From positions 1 through 53,835 of the forward strand of contig CAZABH010000021.1 in the NCBI GenBank assembly GCA_964483585.1: 53,835 nucleotides of DNA. Direction: 5' to 3'. Positions 1 to 7,192 of the stretch are shown here, piece after piece (within the stretch, counting starts at the first letter, position 1; every line of letters begins with the position of its first letter). Source of the DNA: SZUA-430 sp964483585. GTDB lineage: Bacteria > Pseudomonadota > Alphaproteobacteria > Micropepsales > Micropepsaceae. The translations under genes were made by a program, and so were the position numbers. The notes under the pieces are model-generated. The model saw only the letters and a list, made by a program, of their open reading frames with translations. It was not told the DNA's origin and ran no database searches.

Positions 1-2
1 TC

Positions 3-698
3 TTCAAGGTGCAGGCCAACATGGACCCCAATCATCGCGACCGCGTGGCCTTCATGCGCGTGTGTTCGGGTCAGTTCAAGCGCGGCATGAAGCTGAAGCA
101 GTCGGGCACGGGCAAGGTCATGAGTATCCACAACCCGATTCTGTTCTTTGCGCAGACGCGCCAGACGGTCGACGAGGCGTGGCCCGGGGACATCATCGGC
201 ATTCCCAATCATGGCGTGCTGCGCGTTGGTGACACGTTGAGCGAGGGCGAAGACCTGACCTTCACAGGCATTCCCAATTTTGCGCCTGAAATCATCAGGC
301 GGGTTCGGCTCGCAGACCCTCTCAAAGCCAAGCATCTGCAGCGTGCGCTTGAATCCCTCGCCGAGGAGGGTGTCACGCAAGTGTTCAAGCCGCGGATCGG
401 TTCGCAATGGTTCGTCGGCGTTGTCGGGCAATTGCAGCTGGAAGTGCTGGCCAGCCGTATCGCTGCAGAGTACGGGCTTCAGGTTGCATTCGAGCAGGGT
501 ATGTTCGAAACGGCGCGCTGGGTCGGATCCGACGATCCTGCGGAACTCAAGAAGTTCCTTGATGCCAACCAGGGCAATCTGGCCGATGATCGGGATGGAT
601 CTCCCGTTTTCATGGCTAAAAGCGGCTGGGAGTTGCGTTACACGGCAGAGCGGTGGCCCAAGATCAATTTCACGGCCACACGGGAACGCCATCACTAA
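3..698 (+). CDS. prfC: Peptide chain release factor 3, C-terminal part (5' end outside window)
   Basis: RF3 is a translational GTPase that removes RF1/RF2 from the ribosome after peptide release. Only the last ~232 residues are here, in frame from base 3, so the GTPase domain lies upstream of the window. The visible part holds domain II (NHRDRVAFMRVCSGQF, then VMSIHNPILFFAQTRQTVDEAWPGDIIGI) and the RF3-specific C-terminal domain (GVTQVFKPRIGSQWFVGVVG followed by QLQLEVLASRI). These stretches match the RF3 family closely and differ from EF-G. The GTG at 9 is an internal codon, not a start. No clear intrinsic terminator follows the TAA. The next gene begins 84 bp downstream and has its own candidate promoter. 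Confidence 0.95.
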   Translation, partial: FKVQANMDPNHRDRVAFMRVCSGQFKRGMKLKQSGTGKVMSIHNPILFFAQTRQTVDEAWPGDIIGIPNHGVLRVGDTLSEGEDLTFTGIPNFAPEIIRRVRLADPLKAKHLQRALESLAEEGVTQVFKPRIGSQWFVGVVGQLQLEVLASRIAAEYGLQVAFEQGMFETARWVGSDDPAELKKFLDANQGNLADDRDGSPVFMAKSGWELRYTAERWPKINFTATRERHH

Positions 699-725
699 TT
701 ATTTCCTGCAAGAGCTTTCCCCCAA

Positions 726-755
726 GGATCTGACGGTTATTATGCTGCGTAGAGC
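726..755 (+). promoter_or_regulatory. Candidate ECF (RpoE-type) promoter of the flavin oxidoreductase operon
   Basis: GGATCT (726-731), an 18-base spacer and TAGAGC (750-755). This resembles the stronger candidate ahead of the sigma factor gene (TGATCC, 18 bases, TATCGC), including an ATGCTG/CGTA stretch before the -10. It lies 26 bp ahead of the ATG at 782. RpoE/ChrR systems are known to use TGATCC-N18-type promoters. The -35 here deviates at two positions, so this is a tentative call. Confidence 0.35.
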
Positions 756-781
756 GTTACGTCTCGCACAGGTGGTCCAGC

Positions 782-2107
782 ATGTCGTCCAGATCCATCG
801 CCGTCATTGGAAGCGGTATTTCCGGCCTGTCCGCGGCGTGGCTTCTGTCCAGCACGCATGACGTCACTCTGTTCGAAAAAGAGCCGCGCGCCGGCGGTCA
901 CAGCAACACGCTTGGCGTGAAGGAGCCGCAGGGCGAAGTCCCGGTCGACACCGGGTTCATCGTCTACAACGTCTCGGCCTATCCAAACCTGGTGGCGCTG
1001 TTCGAGCATCTGAAGGTTGACACCTACGAAACCAGCATGGGTTTTGCCGTTTCGATGGGTGAGGGCGCATATGAGTATTCCGGGAATGGTCCGGTCAGCC
1101 TGGTGGGGCAGTGGCGTAATCTGATGCGGGGCGGGCACTGGGCTCTCATGCGCGACCTCGTTCGGTTCTTTCGCGAAGCGAGCGCGTTGAACGCCAACGG
1201 TTTGCCGGCCGATCTGACGCTGGGTGATTTTCTGGCACAGCGCGGCTATTCGCGCTGGTTTGCCGAAAGGCACATCCTGCCGATGGCGGCGGCGATCTGG
1301 TCCACGCCCACGGCGCAGGTGATGGACTTCCCTGTCGCGAGCTTTGTCAATTTCTTCTCGAACCACCAGCTTCTACAGCTCGTAAACCGGCCCTATTGGC
1401 GCACGGTGCGTGGGGGGAGCCGGGTCTATGTGCGCAAGATGCTGGAGGCGTTCCGGGGAAAGATCGAGCTGGGCGCTTGCGTCGACGGTGTCACGCGACG
1501 GGCTTCTGGCGTCGAGGTTTCGTTCAATGGGCAGTCGCGGAGTTTCGACGGCGTCGTGATGGCATCGCATGCGGACGAGACTCTTGCGATGCTGCGTGAT
1601 GCGGATCCGCTCGAGCGGGAACTGCTCGGAAGCTTCAGGTATTCCCCGAACCGTGCCGTCCTGCACTGCGATGCAGCCCTTATGCCGCGTCGGCGGCGCT
1701 TGTGGTCGGCATGGAATTATTTGTCGGCCTCGGCCGAGAACACGAATGACCTGTTTGTGACCTACTGGATGAACAAGCTGCAGGATCTTAGTACGACGCG
1801 TGACTACTTCGTCTCGCTGAACCCGGCGGTCGAACCACGCGACATCGTTGCGTCCATCGACTATGCGCATCCTGTGTTCGACGGAAAGGCCAATGCCGCG
1901 CGGGCACGGTTGTGGGAGATCCAGGGGCGGCGCAATGTCTGGTTCTGTGGCAGCTATTTCGGCTTCGGGTTTCACGAGGATGGCATTCAGTCCGGGCTTG
2001 CGGCTGCGGAGGCCGTAGGCGACGTTCGCAGACCCTGGACGGTTGCCAGCGAGTCGGGCCGTATCATCCTTGGGCCCAGCCCCGTGCCAGCTGCGAAGGC
2101 TGCCTGA
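782..2107 (+). CDS. FAD/NAD(P)-binding amine-oxidase-like oxidoreductase of the cyclopropane/furan fatty acid locus type
   Basis: The N-terminus has a Rossmann FAD-binding motif (residues ~6-20, VIGSGISGLSAAWLL) followed by FEKEPRAGGHSNT. This is the pattern of flavin-containing amine oxidase/phytoene-desaturase-like proteins. The C-terminus has the second FAD contact (CGSYFGFGFHEDGIQSGL). The length of 441 residues is normal for the family. It is followed 2 bp later by DUF1365 and then a cyclopropane-fatty-acid-synthase-like methyltransferase. This trio is widespread in alphaproteobacteria and in Rhodobacter belongs to the RpoE/ChrR singlet-oxygen regulon, where related genes act on membrane unsaturated fatty acids, including furan fatty acid formation. 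A lipid-modifying oxidoreductase or desaturase role is inferred; which furan step it would do cannot be decided here. Confidence 0.85.
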   Translation: MSSRSIAVIGSGISGLSAAWLLSSTHDVTLFEKEPRAGGHSNTLGVKEPQGEVPVDTGFIVYNVSAYPNLVALFEHLKVDTYETSMGFAVSMGEGAYEYSGNGPVSLVGQWRNLMRGGHWALMRDLVRFFREASALNANGLPADLTLGDFLAQRGYSRWFAERHILPMAAAIWSTPTAQVMDFPVASFVNFFSNHQLLQLVNRPYWRTVRGGSRVYVRKMLEAFRGKIELGACVDGVTRRASGVEVSFNGQSRSFDGVVMASHADETLAMLRDADPLERELLGSFRYSPNRAVLHCDAALMPRRRRLWSAWNYLSASAENTNDLFVTYWMNKLQDLSTTRDYFVSLNPAVEPRDIVASIDYAHPVFDGKANAARARLWEIQGRRNVWFCGSYFGFGFHEDGIQSGLAAAEAVGDVRRPWTVASESGRIILGPSPVPAAKAA

Positions 2108-2109
2108 GC

Positions 2110-2904
2110 ATGCTCAGCCGCATCTACGAGGGAACAGTCCTGCATCAGCGGCTCAGGCCCAAAGGGCACAGGTTCAGCTACCGCGTCTTTTCGATGCTGT
2201 TCGATCTGGACGAGATCGATACGCTCGACAGGTCGTTGCGCCTGTTCTCGCGCAACCGCTTCAACCTCTTCAGCTTCCATGACCGTGACTACGCGAATGA
2301 CGGTGGCACGGATACGGCGGCGCAGGTGCGAAAGATGCTGCGCGAGATGGGCTTTGGCGACGCGTGTGCGCGCATCTGGCTTCTCTGCTATCCGCGCCTG
2401 CTTGGCTATGTCTTCAATCCGCTCAGCGTCTATTACTGCCACGATCAGGCGGGCACGCTGAAGCTCATCGTCTACGAAGTCACGAACACCCATCACGAGC
2501 GCAAATGGTATGTGATCCCGGCCGAGCCGCGGGGAGAGGGTACCTATGCCCAGACCTGCGAGAAGGAACTCTATGTCTCCCCCTTCACCACGCCGACGGG
2601 GAATTACGAGTTCAAGATGATCGCCCCCGGCCACGAGGTGTTCGTGGGCGTCAATCTGGTTGAGGCGGATGGACGTACTCTTGTGACATGGTTTCGCGGC
2701 GAGGAAAGGCCGATCACGGATCGAGGACTTTTCTGGCTGTGGCTGCGCCATCCCTTGATGACGCTAAAGGTAACGGTTGCCATTCATTTTGAAGCGGCAC
2801 GCCTCTGGCTCAAAGGCGTGAAGGTTCAGGACCGTCTTGCGTCGCCGACATTCTCGTTTTCCGTTTACAAGTCCCAGCCAAAAGATGTGATGCATGTTCG
2901 ATAG
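2110..2904 (+). CDS. DUF1365 domain-containing protein
   Basis: A 264-residue DUF1365 protein, recognised from MLSRIYEGTVLHQRL, the FSYRVFSMLFDLDE block, the conserved LGYVFNPLSVYYCHD and the EVTNTHHERKWY segment. The ATG at 2110 lies 2 bp after the previous stop and matches the usual family N-terminus. The frame is open further upstream (from 1912), but that part runs through the preceding gene and is rejected. The biochemical role is not established. The family nearly always sits between an amine-oxidase-like flavoprotein and a cyclopropane synthase homologue, as here, so a role in modifying membrane acyl chains is a fair inference. The last 11 bases overlap the next gene, implying translational coupling. 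Confidence 0.85.
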   Translation: MLSRIYEGTVLHQRLRPKGHRFSYRVFSMLFDLDEIDTLDRSLRLFSRNRFNLFSFHDRDYANDGGTDTAAQVRKMLREMGFGDACARIWLLCYPRLLGYVFNPLSVYYCHDQAGTLKLIVYEVTNTHHERKWYVIPAEPRGEGTYAQTCEKELYVSPFTTPTGNYEFKMIAPGHEVFVGVNLVEADGRTLVTWFRGEERPITDRGLFWLWLRHPLMTLKVTVAIHFEAARLWLKGVKVQDRLASPTFSFSVYKSQPKDVMHVR

Positions 2905-4150
2905 CTCTGTTTCCAAGTCCCGCTCCTGGTTCGTGCCGCGTGCTGTCGGGCGAGGTGTCTCCCGTGCGCTCGATACGGCGATCCTGCGCGTTCTGCGCGG
3001 GGCGCTGTCGGGCGCTGTCAACGGGCGCCTTTCCGTCGAGTTGCCCTCAGGGGTCAGCGAGACCTTTGGTGGAAACTGCGAGGGCAGTGAGGTTCGTGTT
3101 GCGCTGCGCAACTACCGGATTGTCTCTCAGGGGCTGAGGCGCGGGTTGCTGGGCTTTGCCGAATGCTACATGGATGGCGACATCGACTGCGATGATCTGG
3201 GCGGGCTGTTCGATTTCTACTTCCTGAATGAGAAGGCGATCGACCAGATCGGTCGGGGCATCCTGCAGACAGGCATGTTCGATCGCATGATCCATGCGCT
3301 GCGCCACAATTCGCGTCGTGGCAGCCGTCGTAACATTTCCGCGCATTATGACCTTGGCAACGCCTTCTACGAGACATGGCTGGGCGAGAGCTGGTTCTAC
3401 AGCTCAGGCATCTTCGAGGCGCCGACGTCGACCCTCGAGGACGCGCAGCGCGTGAAGTGCGCGCACATCATCAAGGCGCTGAAACTGGATGGCAGCCAGA
3501 GCCTGCTTGAAATCGGGTGCGGCTGGGGCGCGTTCGCCGTGGCGGCGGCCCCCCACACATCCAATGTTCGCGCGATCACGATCTCCGAGGAGCAGCTTGC
3601 GCATGCGCGCAAGGCGGTCAAGGCGCGTGGGCTTGATCAGCGGGTCGATGTCGTCTTCGAGGATTATCGGGACACACAGGGACAGTTCGACCGGTTGGTG
3701 TCGATCGAGATGATCGAGGCCGTTGGAGAGAACAACTGGAGCCGCTATTTCGGCATGCTGCGCGATCGGCTGAGGCCGGGCGGTGTTGGCGTCCTTCAGG
3801 CCATCACGATTGCACCAGAGTATTTCGAGACCTATCGCCGGACGCCGGACTTCATCCAGCGTTATATCTTTCCGGGCGGCATGCTGCCGACCGTCGGCAA
3901 GATGGACGAGAGGGCGCGGGCCGCGGGCCTTGAGTTCGAGACAGTCGAAACTTTCGGCGTGTCGTATGCCCGAACGCTGGCGGCGTGGCGGGAGCAGTTC
4001 CTTGACGCTTGGCCGCGCATTGCGCTGCAGGGGTTCGACGAGCGTTTCCGCCGGATGTGGCTCTATTACCTGCAATATTGCGAGGCGGGCTTCTCGCGTG
4101 GCACGATCGACGTGGGGCTTTATCGGGTGATGCGACCTGCGGCCAGCTGA
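2894..4150 (+). CDS. Cyclopropane-fatty-acyl-phospholipid synthase-like SAM methyltransferase
   Basis: A 418-residue SAM-dependent methyltransferase of the CFA synthase family. Visible are the HYDLGN segment typical of CFA synthases, the SAM-binding motif I (LLEIGCGWGAFAVAAA), the downstream SIEMIEAVGENNW block and a C-terminal CEAGFSRGTIDVGLY. These enzymes methylate cis double bonds of phospholipid acyl chains to give cyclopropane rings, or in furan fatty acid pathways a methylated intermediate. The start overlaps DUF1365 by 11 bp. The stop (TGA 4148-4150) directly abuts the stop of the convergent SDR gene at 4151 with no spacer. Joint control with the facing rpoE-chrR operon is likely from family knowledge. 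The exact product cannot be told from sequence. Confidence 0.9.
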   Translation: MFDSSVSKSRSWFVPRAVGRGVSRALDTAILRVLRGALSGAVNGRLSVELPSGVSETFGGNCEGSEVRVALRNYRIVSQGLRRGLLGFAECYMDGDIDCDDLGGLFDFYFLNEKAIDQIGRGILQTGMFDRMIHALRHNSRRGSRRNISAHYDLGNAFYETWLGESWFYSSGIFEAPTSTLEDAQRVKCAHIIKALKLDGSQSLLEIGCGWGAFAVAAAPHTSNVRAITISEEQLAHARKAVKARGLDQRVDVVFEDYRDTQGQFDRLVSIEMIEAVGENNWSRYFGMLRDRLRPGGVGVLQAITIAPEYFETYRRTPDFIQRYIFPGGMLPTVGKMDERARAAGLEFETVETFGVSYARTLAAWREQFLDAWPRIALQGFDERFRRMWLYYLQYCEAGFSRGTIDVGLYRVMRPAAS

Positions 4151-4915
4151 TTACATGTTCAGCGTTCGCCGCAGCAGCGGGAAGAAGAGCCTGTAGGGCA
4201 TGATGCGCGCGATCTTGAGGATCGTCACGAGCTGCCAGGGGAAGGCGATTTCGAACTTGCGACGCTTCAGGCCTTCCACGATGCGTTCGGCGGCGAATTC
4301 ACTGGTCACGATGAACGGCATCGGAAAATCATTCCGCGCCGTCATCGGCGTGTCGACGAAGCCCGGATTGATCACCGACACGGCGATGTCCCACGGGTGC
4401 AGCTCGAAGTTCAGCGCCTCCGAGAGGTTGATGAGTGCAGCTTTCGTGGGGGCGTATGCCAGGGCCTTGGTGAAACCCCGATAGCCTGCGACGGATGCCA
4501 CGATGGCCACGTGACCGGTGCGGCGTTCCTTCATGTCTGGCAGGATGATCTCGAGCGCATTGCAGACGCCGCCGTAATTGACCTGCATCGACTTGATTGC
4601 TCTCGCGGCGCTGTAGTCATTGGCGCTCATCGGATCCCAGATGGCGGCGTTCAGCACGACAAGGTCGGGGGCGCCCATGGCGGCCTTGAGCGACGCGTAC
4701 GCTGCCTGCATGGAGTCTGGCGAGGCTGCGTCGGCGGGACAGGGCAGCAGATTTTCATGAAGGGCGGCTGTCTCGGACAGGGGGCCGGCAGAGCGCGCGG
4801 AAATCGCGACTTTCACGCCTGCGCGGGCGAGGCGCAGGGCCAAGTCCTTGCCGATGCCTGTGCTGCCGCCGACGATCCAGGCTGTCCGCCAGGGAAGGGG
4901 GCCTTGCGCTGTCAC
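4151..4915 (-). CDS. SDR family NAD(P)-dependent oxidoreductase, third gene of the rpoE-chrR operon
   Basis: A classical short-chain dehydrogenase of 254 residues: cofactor motif VGGSTGIGKDLAL near residue 15, NAAIWD in the NAG position, and catalytic YAPTK. The C-terminal ~35 residues (RRKFEIAFPWQLVTILKIAR, then MPYRLFFPLLRRTLNM) are basic and hydrophobic, which suggests membrane association. Its ATG overlaps the stop of chrR by 4 bp, so it is translated from the sigma/anti-sigma message. An SDR co-transcribed with rpoE-chrR suggests a role in lipid or aldehyde repair during singlet-oxygen or peroxide stress. The substrate is unknown. Its stop touches that of the convergent methyltransferase gene. 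Confidence 0.85.
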   Translation of the reverse strand: MTAQGPLPWRTAWIVGGSTGIGKDLALRLARAGVKVAISARSAGPLSETAALHENLLPCPADAASPDSMQAAYASLKAAMGAPDLVVLNAAIWDPMSANDYSAARAIKSMQVNYGGVCNALEIILPDMKERRTGHVAIVASVAGYRGFTKALAYAPTKAALINLSEALNFELHPWDIAVSVINPGFVDTPMTARNDFPMPFIVTSEFAAERIVEGLKRRKFEIAFPWQLVTILKIARIMPYRLFFPLLRRTLNM

Positions 4916-5568
4916 AGGCCAGTCCAGGCCTGGACGATCTTGCCCACAACCCCGCGGAAGCGGGCACGGTTTTCGCTGGCGATGAGGCAGATGCAGCCAG
5001 TCACCTTGTCGGCAACCGGGCAGTGCTCGGTCTCGTCGGCCACTTCCTGAATGTCGCCAGCGAGGTATTCACCGGTAGAGTCCGAGAAGGCGCCCTCCAG
5101 AACGAGCGTCAGCTCCGTGCCGCCATGACCGTGTTCGAGCATTCGATAGCCGGGCGCAATCCGCAGCAGCCGCAAGTCGCCAGCATCGGGATTATCCAGC
5201 TTCAAGCGGTGGTGCCACACGCCTGGCGCCAGTGGCTGCCAGCGAATGTCCTTGTCTGTCAGGCCGAAGCGTCGGCGGATTGGTGCCGGGATCATGCCTT
5301 GCGTCTGCGCACTGTTCGCCGTCGGCGCTGACTGGCGCGCGGGCTCGACCGGACGCTCGGGCAGGACGACATTGTCACCGGCGATCTGCACGGGCATGCC
5401 GGCGAGCATGATCGAGCCAACCATATCCATCGCCTCGAGTTCCTGTGCGCAGTGGCTGCAGGTCGAGACGTGGGCCGCTACAACGGCCGAGAGAGCCTCG
5501 TTGAGCGTGCCGGCCGAGAAGGCCATGAGTGTTGCGGTGTCGATGTGATGGCGCATGATGATTTTCAC
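4912..5568 (-). CDS. chrR: ChrR-type zinc anti-sigma factor with cupin sensor domain
   Basis: A 218-residue homologue of Rhodobacter ChrR, which holds RpoE inactive and releases it on singlet oxygen. The N-terminal anti-sigma domain keeps the zinc ligands His8, His33, Cys37 and Cys40 (AAHVSTCSHC). The C-terminal cupin keeps the second metal site His146, His148, Glu152 and His182 (EHGHGGTELTLVLEG). A C-x-C pair (Cys192, Cys194; TGCICL) matches the position of the redox-relevant pair in the Rhodobacter protein. The start overlaps the rpoE stop by 4 bp and its own stop overlaps the SDR start by 4 bp. A second in-frame ATG at codon 5 could be the true start. All sensing residues known in the family appear present, so the switch is probably functional. 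Confidence 0.93.
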   Translation of the reverse strand: MKIIMRHHIDTATLMAFSAGTLNEALSAVVAAHVSTCSHCAQELEAMDMVGSIMLAGMPVQIAGDNVVLPERPVEPARQSAPTANSAQTQGMIPAPIRRRFGLTDKDIRWQPLAPGVWHHRLKLDNPDAGDLRLLRIAPGYRMLEHGHGGTELTLVLEGAFSDSTGEYLAGDIQEVADETEHCPVADKVTGCICLIASENRARFRGVVGKIVQAWTGL

Positions 5569-6101
5569 CTCAGGTCTTCCAGGGCTGACCTGATCTTTTG
5601 ATAAGCGAGACGAACGCGGGACTTCACGGTGCCCAGCGGCAATGACAGGCGCCGGGCAATTTCGGAGTGAGGCAGTGCCTCAACGTAGGCAAGAATGAGT
5701 ACTTGGCGCTGTTCCTCCGGAAGGGTTGCCAACGCGCGCTGGACGCGCGATTGGCGCTGATTCAGCGACATGGCCTCGTCCGGTGCCACGGTCGGCGCCT
5801 CGATCGTGTCGGCGTGATGATCCGTCAGTTCCTGCCAGGGCGTCTCGCGCCGCAGGCGGTCAATGCGCAGGTTGCGTGCGATCGTGAAAATCCAGTTGGT
5901 CGGCGAGCCCTTTTCGCGTGAGTACAAGGCCGCCTTGTTCCAGACGGTCAGCAGCGTTTCCTGCGCCAACTCGTCAGCCAAAGATGGGTCTGCACCCTGG
6001 CGCATCATGAAGGCCTTGATGCGTGGGCGGAAGTCCTTGAAGAGTGCGCTGAACGCTTCGCTGCTTCGGTCGCTTGCGATGCGCAGAATGAGGTCCGACA
6101 T
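5565..6101 (-). CDS. rpoE: ECF sigma factor, RpoE/ECF11-like, partner of ChrR
   Basis: A 178-residue extracytoplasmic-function sigma factor. Region 2 is visible (AFSALFKDFRPRIKAFMMRQ, then LADELAQETLLTVWNKA and IARNLRIDRLRR), and region 4 with its helix-turn-helix (LPEEQRQVLILAYVEALPHS, then EIARRLSLPLGTVKSRVRLA). It is followed by chrR with a 4-bp ATGA overlap, the standard sigma/anti-sigma arrangement. The start chosen is the ATG at 6101 (MSDLILRIASDRSSEAF), which fits family length. The frame is open to another ATG at 6164, but that adds 21 residues with no family resemblance. The purine-rich GGGGAGG sits unusually close to the chosen ATG. A candidate autoregulated promoter lies upstream at 6189-6218. 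Confidence 0.93.
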   Translation of the reverse strand: MSDLILRIASDRSSEAFSALFKDFRPRIKAFMMRQGADPSLADELAQETLLTVWNKAALYSREKGSPTNWIFTIARNLRIDRLRRETPWQELTDHHADTIEAPTVAPDEAMSLNQRQSRVQRALATLPEEQRQVLILAYVEALPHSEIARRLSLPLGTVKSRVRLAYQKIRSALEDLR

Positions 6102-6188
6102 GCCTCCCCGCTGAACCTGTATGGGGCGAAAACCCCTCTGAAAACTATGGTTGGACCAGGTCATTGTACCGCGTTCCCGTCATTGGAA

Positions 6189-6218
6189 GCGATACGCCAG
6201 CATGTTGGTTTCGGATCA
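6189..6218 (-). promoter_or_regulatory. Candidate RpoE-dependent autoregulatory promoter of rpoE-chrR-SDR
   Basis: On the minus strand TGATCC (6213-6218) is followed by 18 bases and TATCGC (6189-6194). TGATCC with an 18-base spacer is the known core of RpoE promoters in ChrR systems, where the sigma factor drives its own operon. It lies about 90 bp upstream of the chosen rpoE ATG, leaving a moderate leader. The -10 is only a partial match. Confidence 0.55.
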
Positions 6219-6219
6219 G

Positions 6220-6250
6220 CCGGGGCGCCCGTCATAGGCGGGTGCCCCGG
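6220..6250. terminator. Strong GC hairpin between the beta-barrel gene and rpoE
   Basis: The arms 6221-6231 (CGGGGCGCCCG) and 6239-6249 (CGGGTGCCCCG) pair with one G-T wobble around a 7-base loop. The C-G pair 6220/6250 extends the stem. It lies 16 bp past the stop of the outer-membrane protein gene and could end its transcript. No T-run follows it on the minus strand, so an intrinsic terminator is only possible. It abuts the TGATCC element of the rpoE promoter. Confidence 0.45.
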
Positions 6251-6265
6251 GCACAAAAGCTAGAT

Positions 6266-7051
6266 TCAGAAGGTAAATTCGGTCCCGCGTGCGCCTGAAA
6301 CCGGTTCAGCCCGATTGCGGTCCCGCAAATTGCCGTCGGATCCGAAGTGGACCCGCATGCCGATCCCGAGGCGGAAAGTGTCTGTCTCGGGCATGGAGTC
6401 CGGGTGTTGTGAGCCGAAACCAACCAGCGCGTAGACCGAGGTGCCGTATTCCTCGATCAGATACTCGGCTTCGCCCGTCAGGTCCCATGTGTCGAGATCG
6501 TCGACATCATTGTCCCATGCGCCGTAGGTCAGGCCCGCGCGCCATGCCATGTTGGGCGCGCTGTAGTAGGAGCCCTTGGCACCCAGCTGCCAGCCGTCGA
6601 TGTTCAGAGCCGGGCCGTCATAGGCCGAGTGGCCGATATGGGCCGCCAGCGTGAACTCCTCCCAATATTTCTCGGCAAAGCCGGCAATGGCGAGGCCGTC
6701 GTTTTCCACGCCGTTGTCCAGCGACTGATAATAGAGTTGGGCGCCGGCGGCAAAGTCCGCGGCATCGCGCCAGAACAGGGCGCCGCCCACCTTCAGCTGA
6801 TCGACTGTGTTCGGCCCGTCAAAGCGGAAGCTGGCGAAGCTGTAGTCGGCCTGGACATTCCAGTTGTCAGGAAAGGTCCAAAGGGCAGAGGCCTCGCCGC
6901 CATAGATGTTGATATCGTCGCTGGCCGGTCCGTCGAGGTTCAGATAGGTGAAACCGAACTGGCCCAAGCCGGTGAGCTTGGCACTCTGGGCGATGGCTGC
7001 ACCCGCAAGGACCAAGCACGAGGCAGCAACGAGCAACGTGTTCCGATACAT
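6266..7051 (-). CDS. Secreted outer-membrane beta-barrel (porin-like) protein
   Basis: A 261-residue protein with a clear signal peptide (MYRNTLLVAASCLVLAGAAIAQS, cleaved near A-Q at residue ~22). Alternating amphipathic segments rich in Gly, Tyr and Trp follow, and the protein ends in a terminal Phe (GTEFTF), the usual signature of an outer-membrane barrel. It shows no strong match to a named porin family. The ATG at 7051 is chosen because GGAG lies 6 bases ahead; the ATG at 7054 is an equal alternative. The frame is open to 7135, but that N-terminus is basic and lacks a signal peptide. The gene is upstream of rpoE in the same direction, separated by a strong hairpin. Confidence 0.75.
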   Translation of the reverse strand: MYRNTLLVAASCLVLAGAAIAQSAKLTGLGQFGFTYLNLDGPASDDINIYGGEASALWTFPDNWNVQADYSFASFRFDGPNTVDQLKVGGALFWRDAADFAAGAQLYYQSLDNGVENDGLAIAGFAEKYWEEFTLAAHIGHSAYDGPALNIDGWQLGAKGSYYSAPNMAWRAGLTYGAWDNDVDDLDTWDLTGEAEYLIEEYGTSVYALVGFGSQHPDSMPETDTFRLGIGMRVHFGSDGNLRDRNRAEPVSGARGTEFTF

Positions 7052-7192
7052 CATGTTCTCCACCATTGGCGCCATTGCGGCGCACGAATCATTTTTGATT
7101 TTGGGAGAGCATGAAGGGTTTCCCGAGCGAGGCAAGCCTCGAGCGGCATATCCACAGGCGCGCCTTACTTTTCTGGCCCTATGCGACGTGCA

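Noticed and set aside
1912..2109. Longer N-terminus for the DUF1365 protein
   Set aside because: The extra 66 residues are the shadow of the preceding flavoprotein gene; the family starts at MLSRIYEG.
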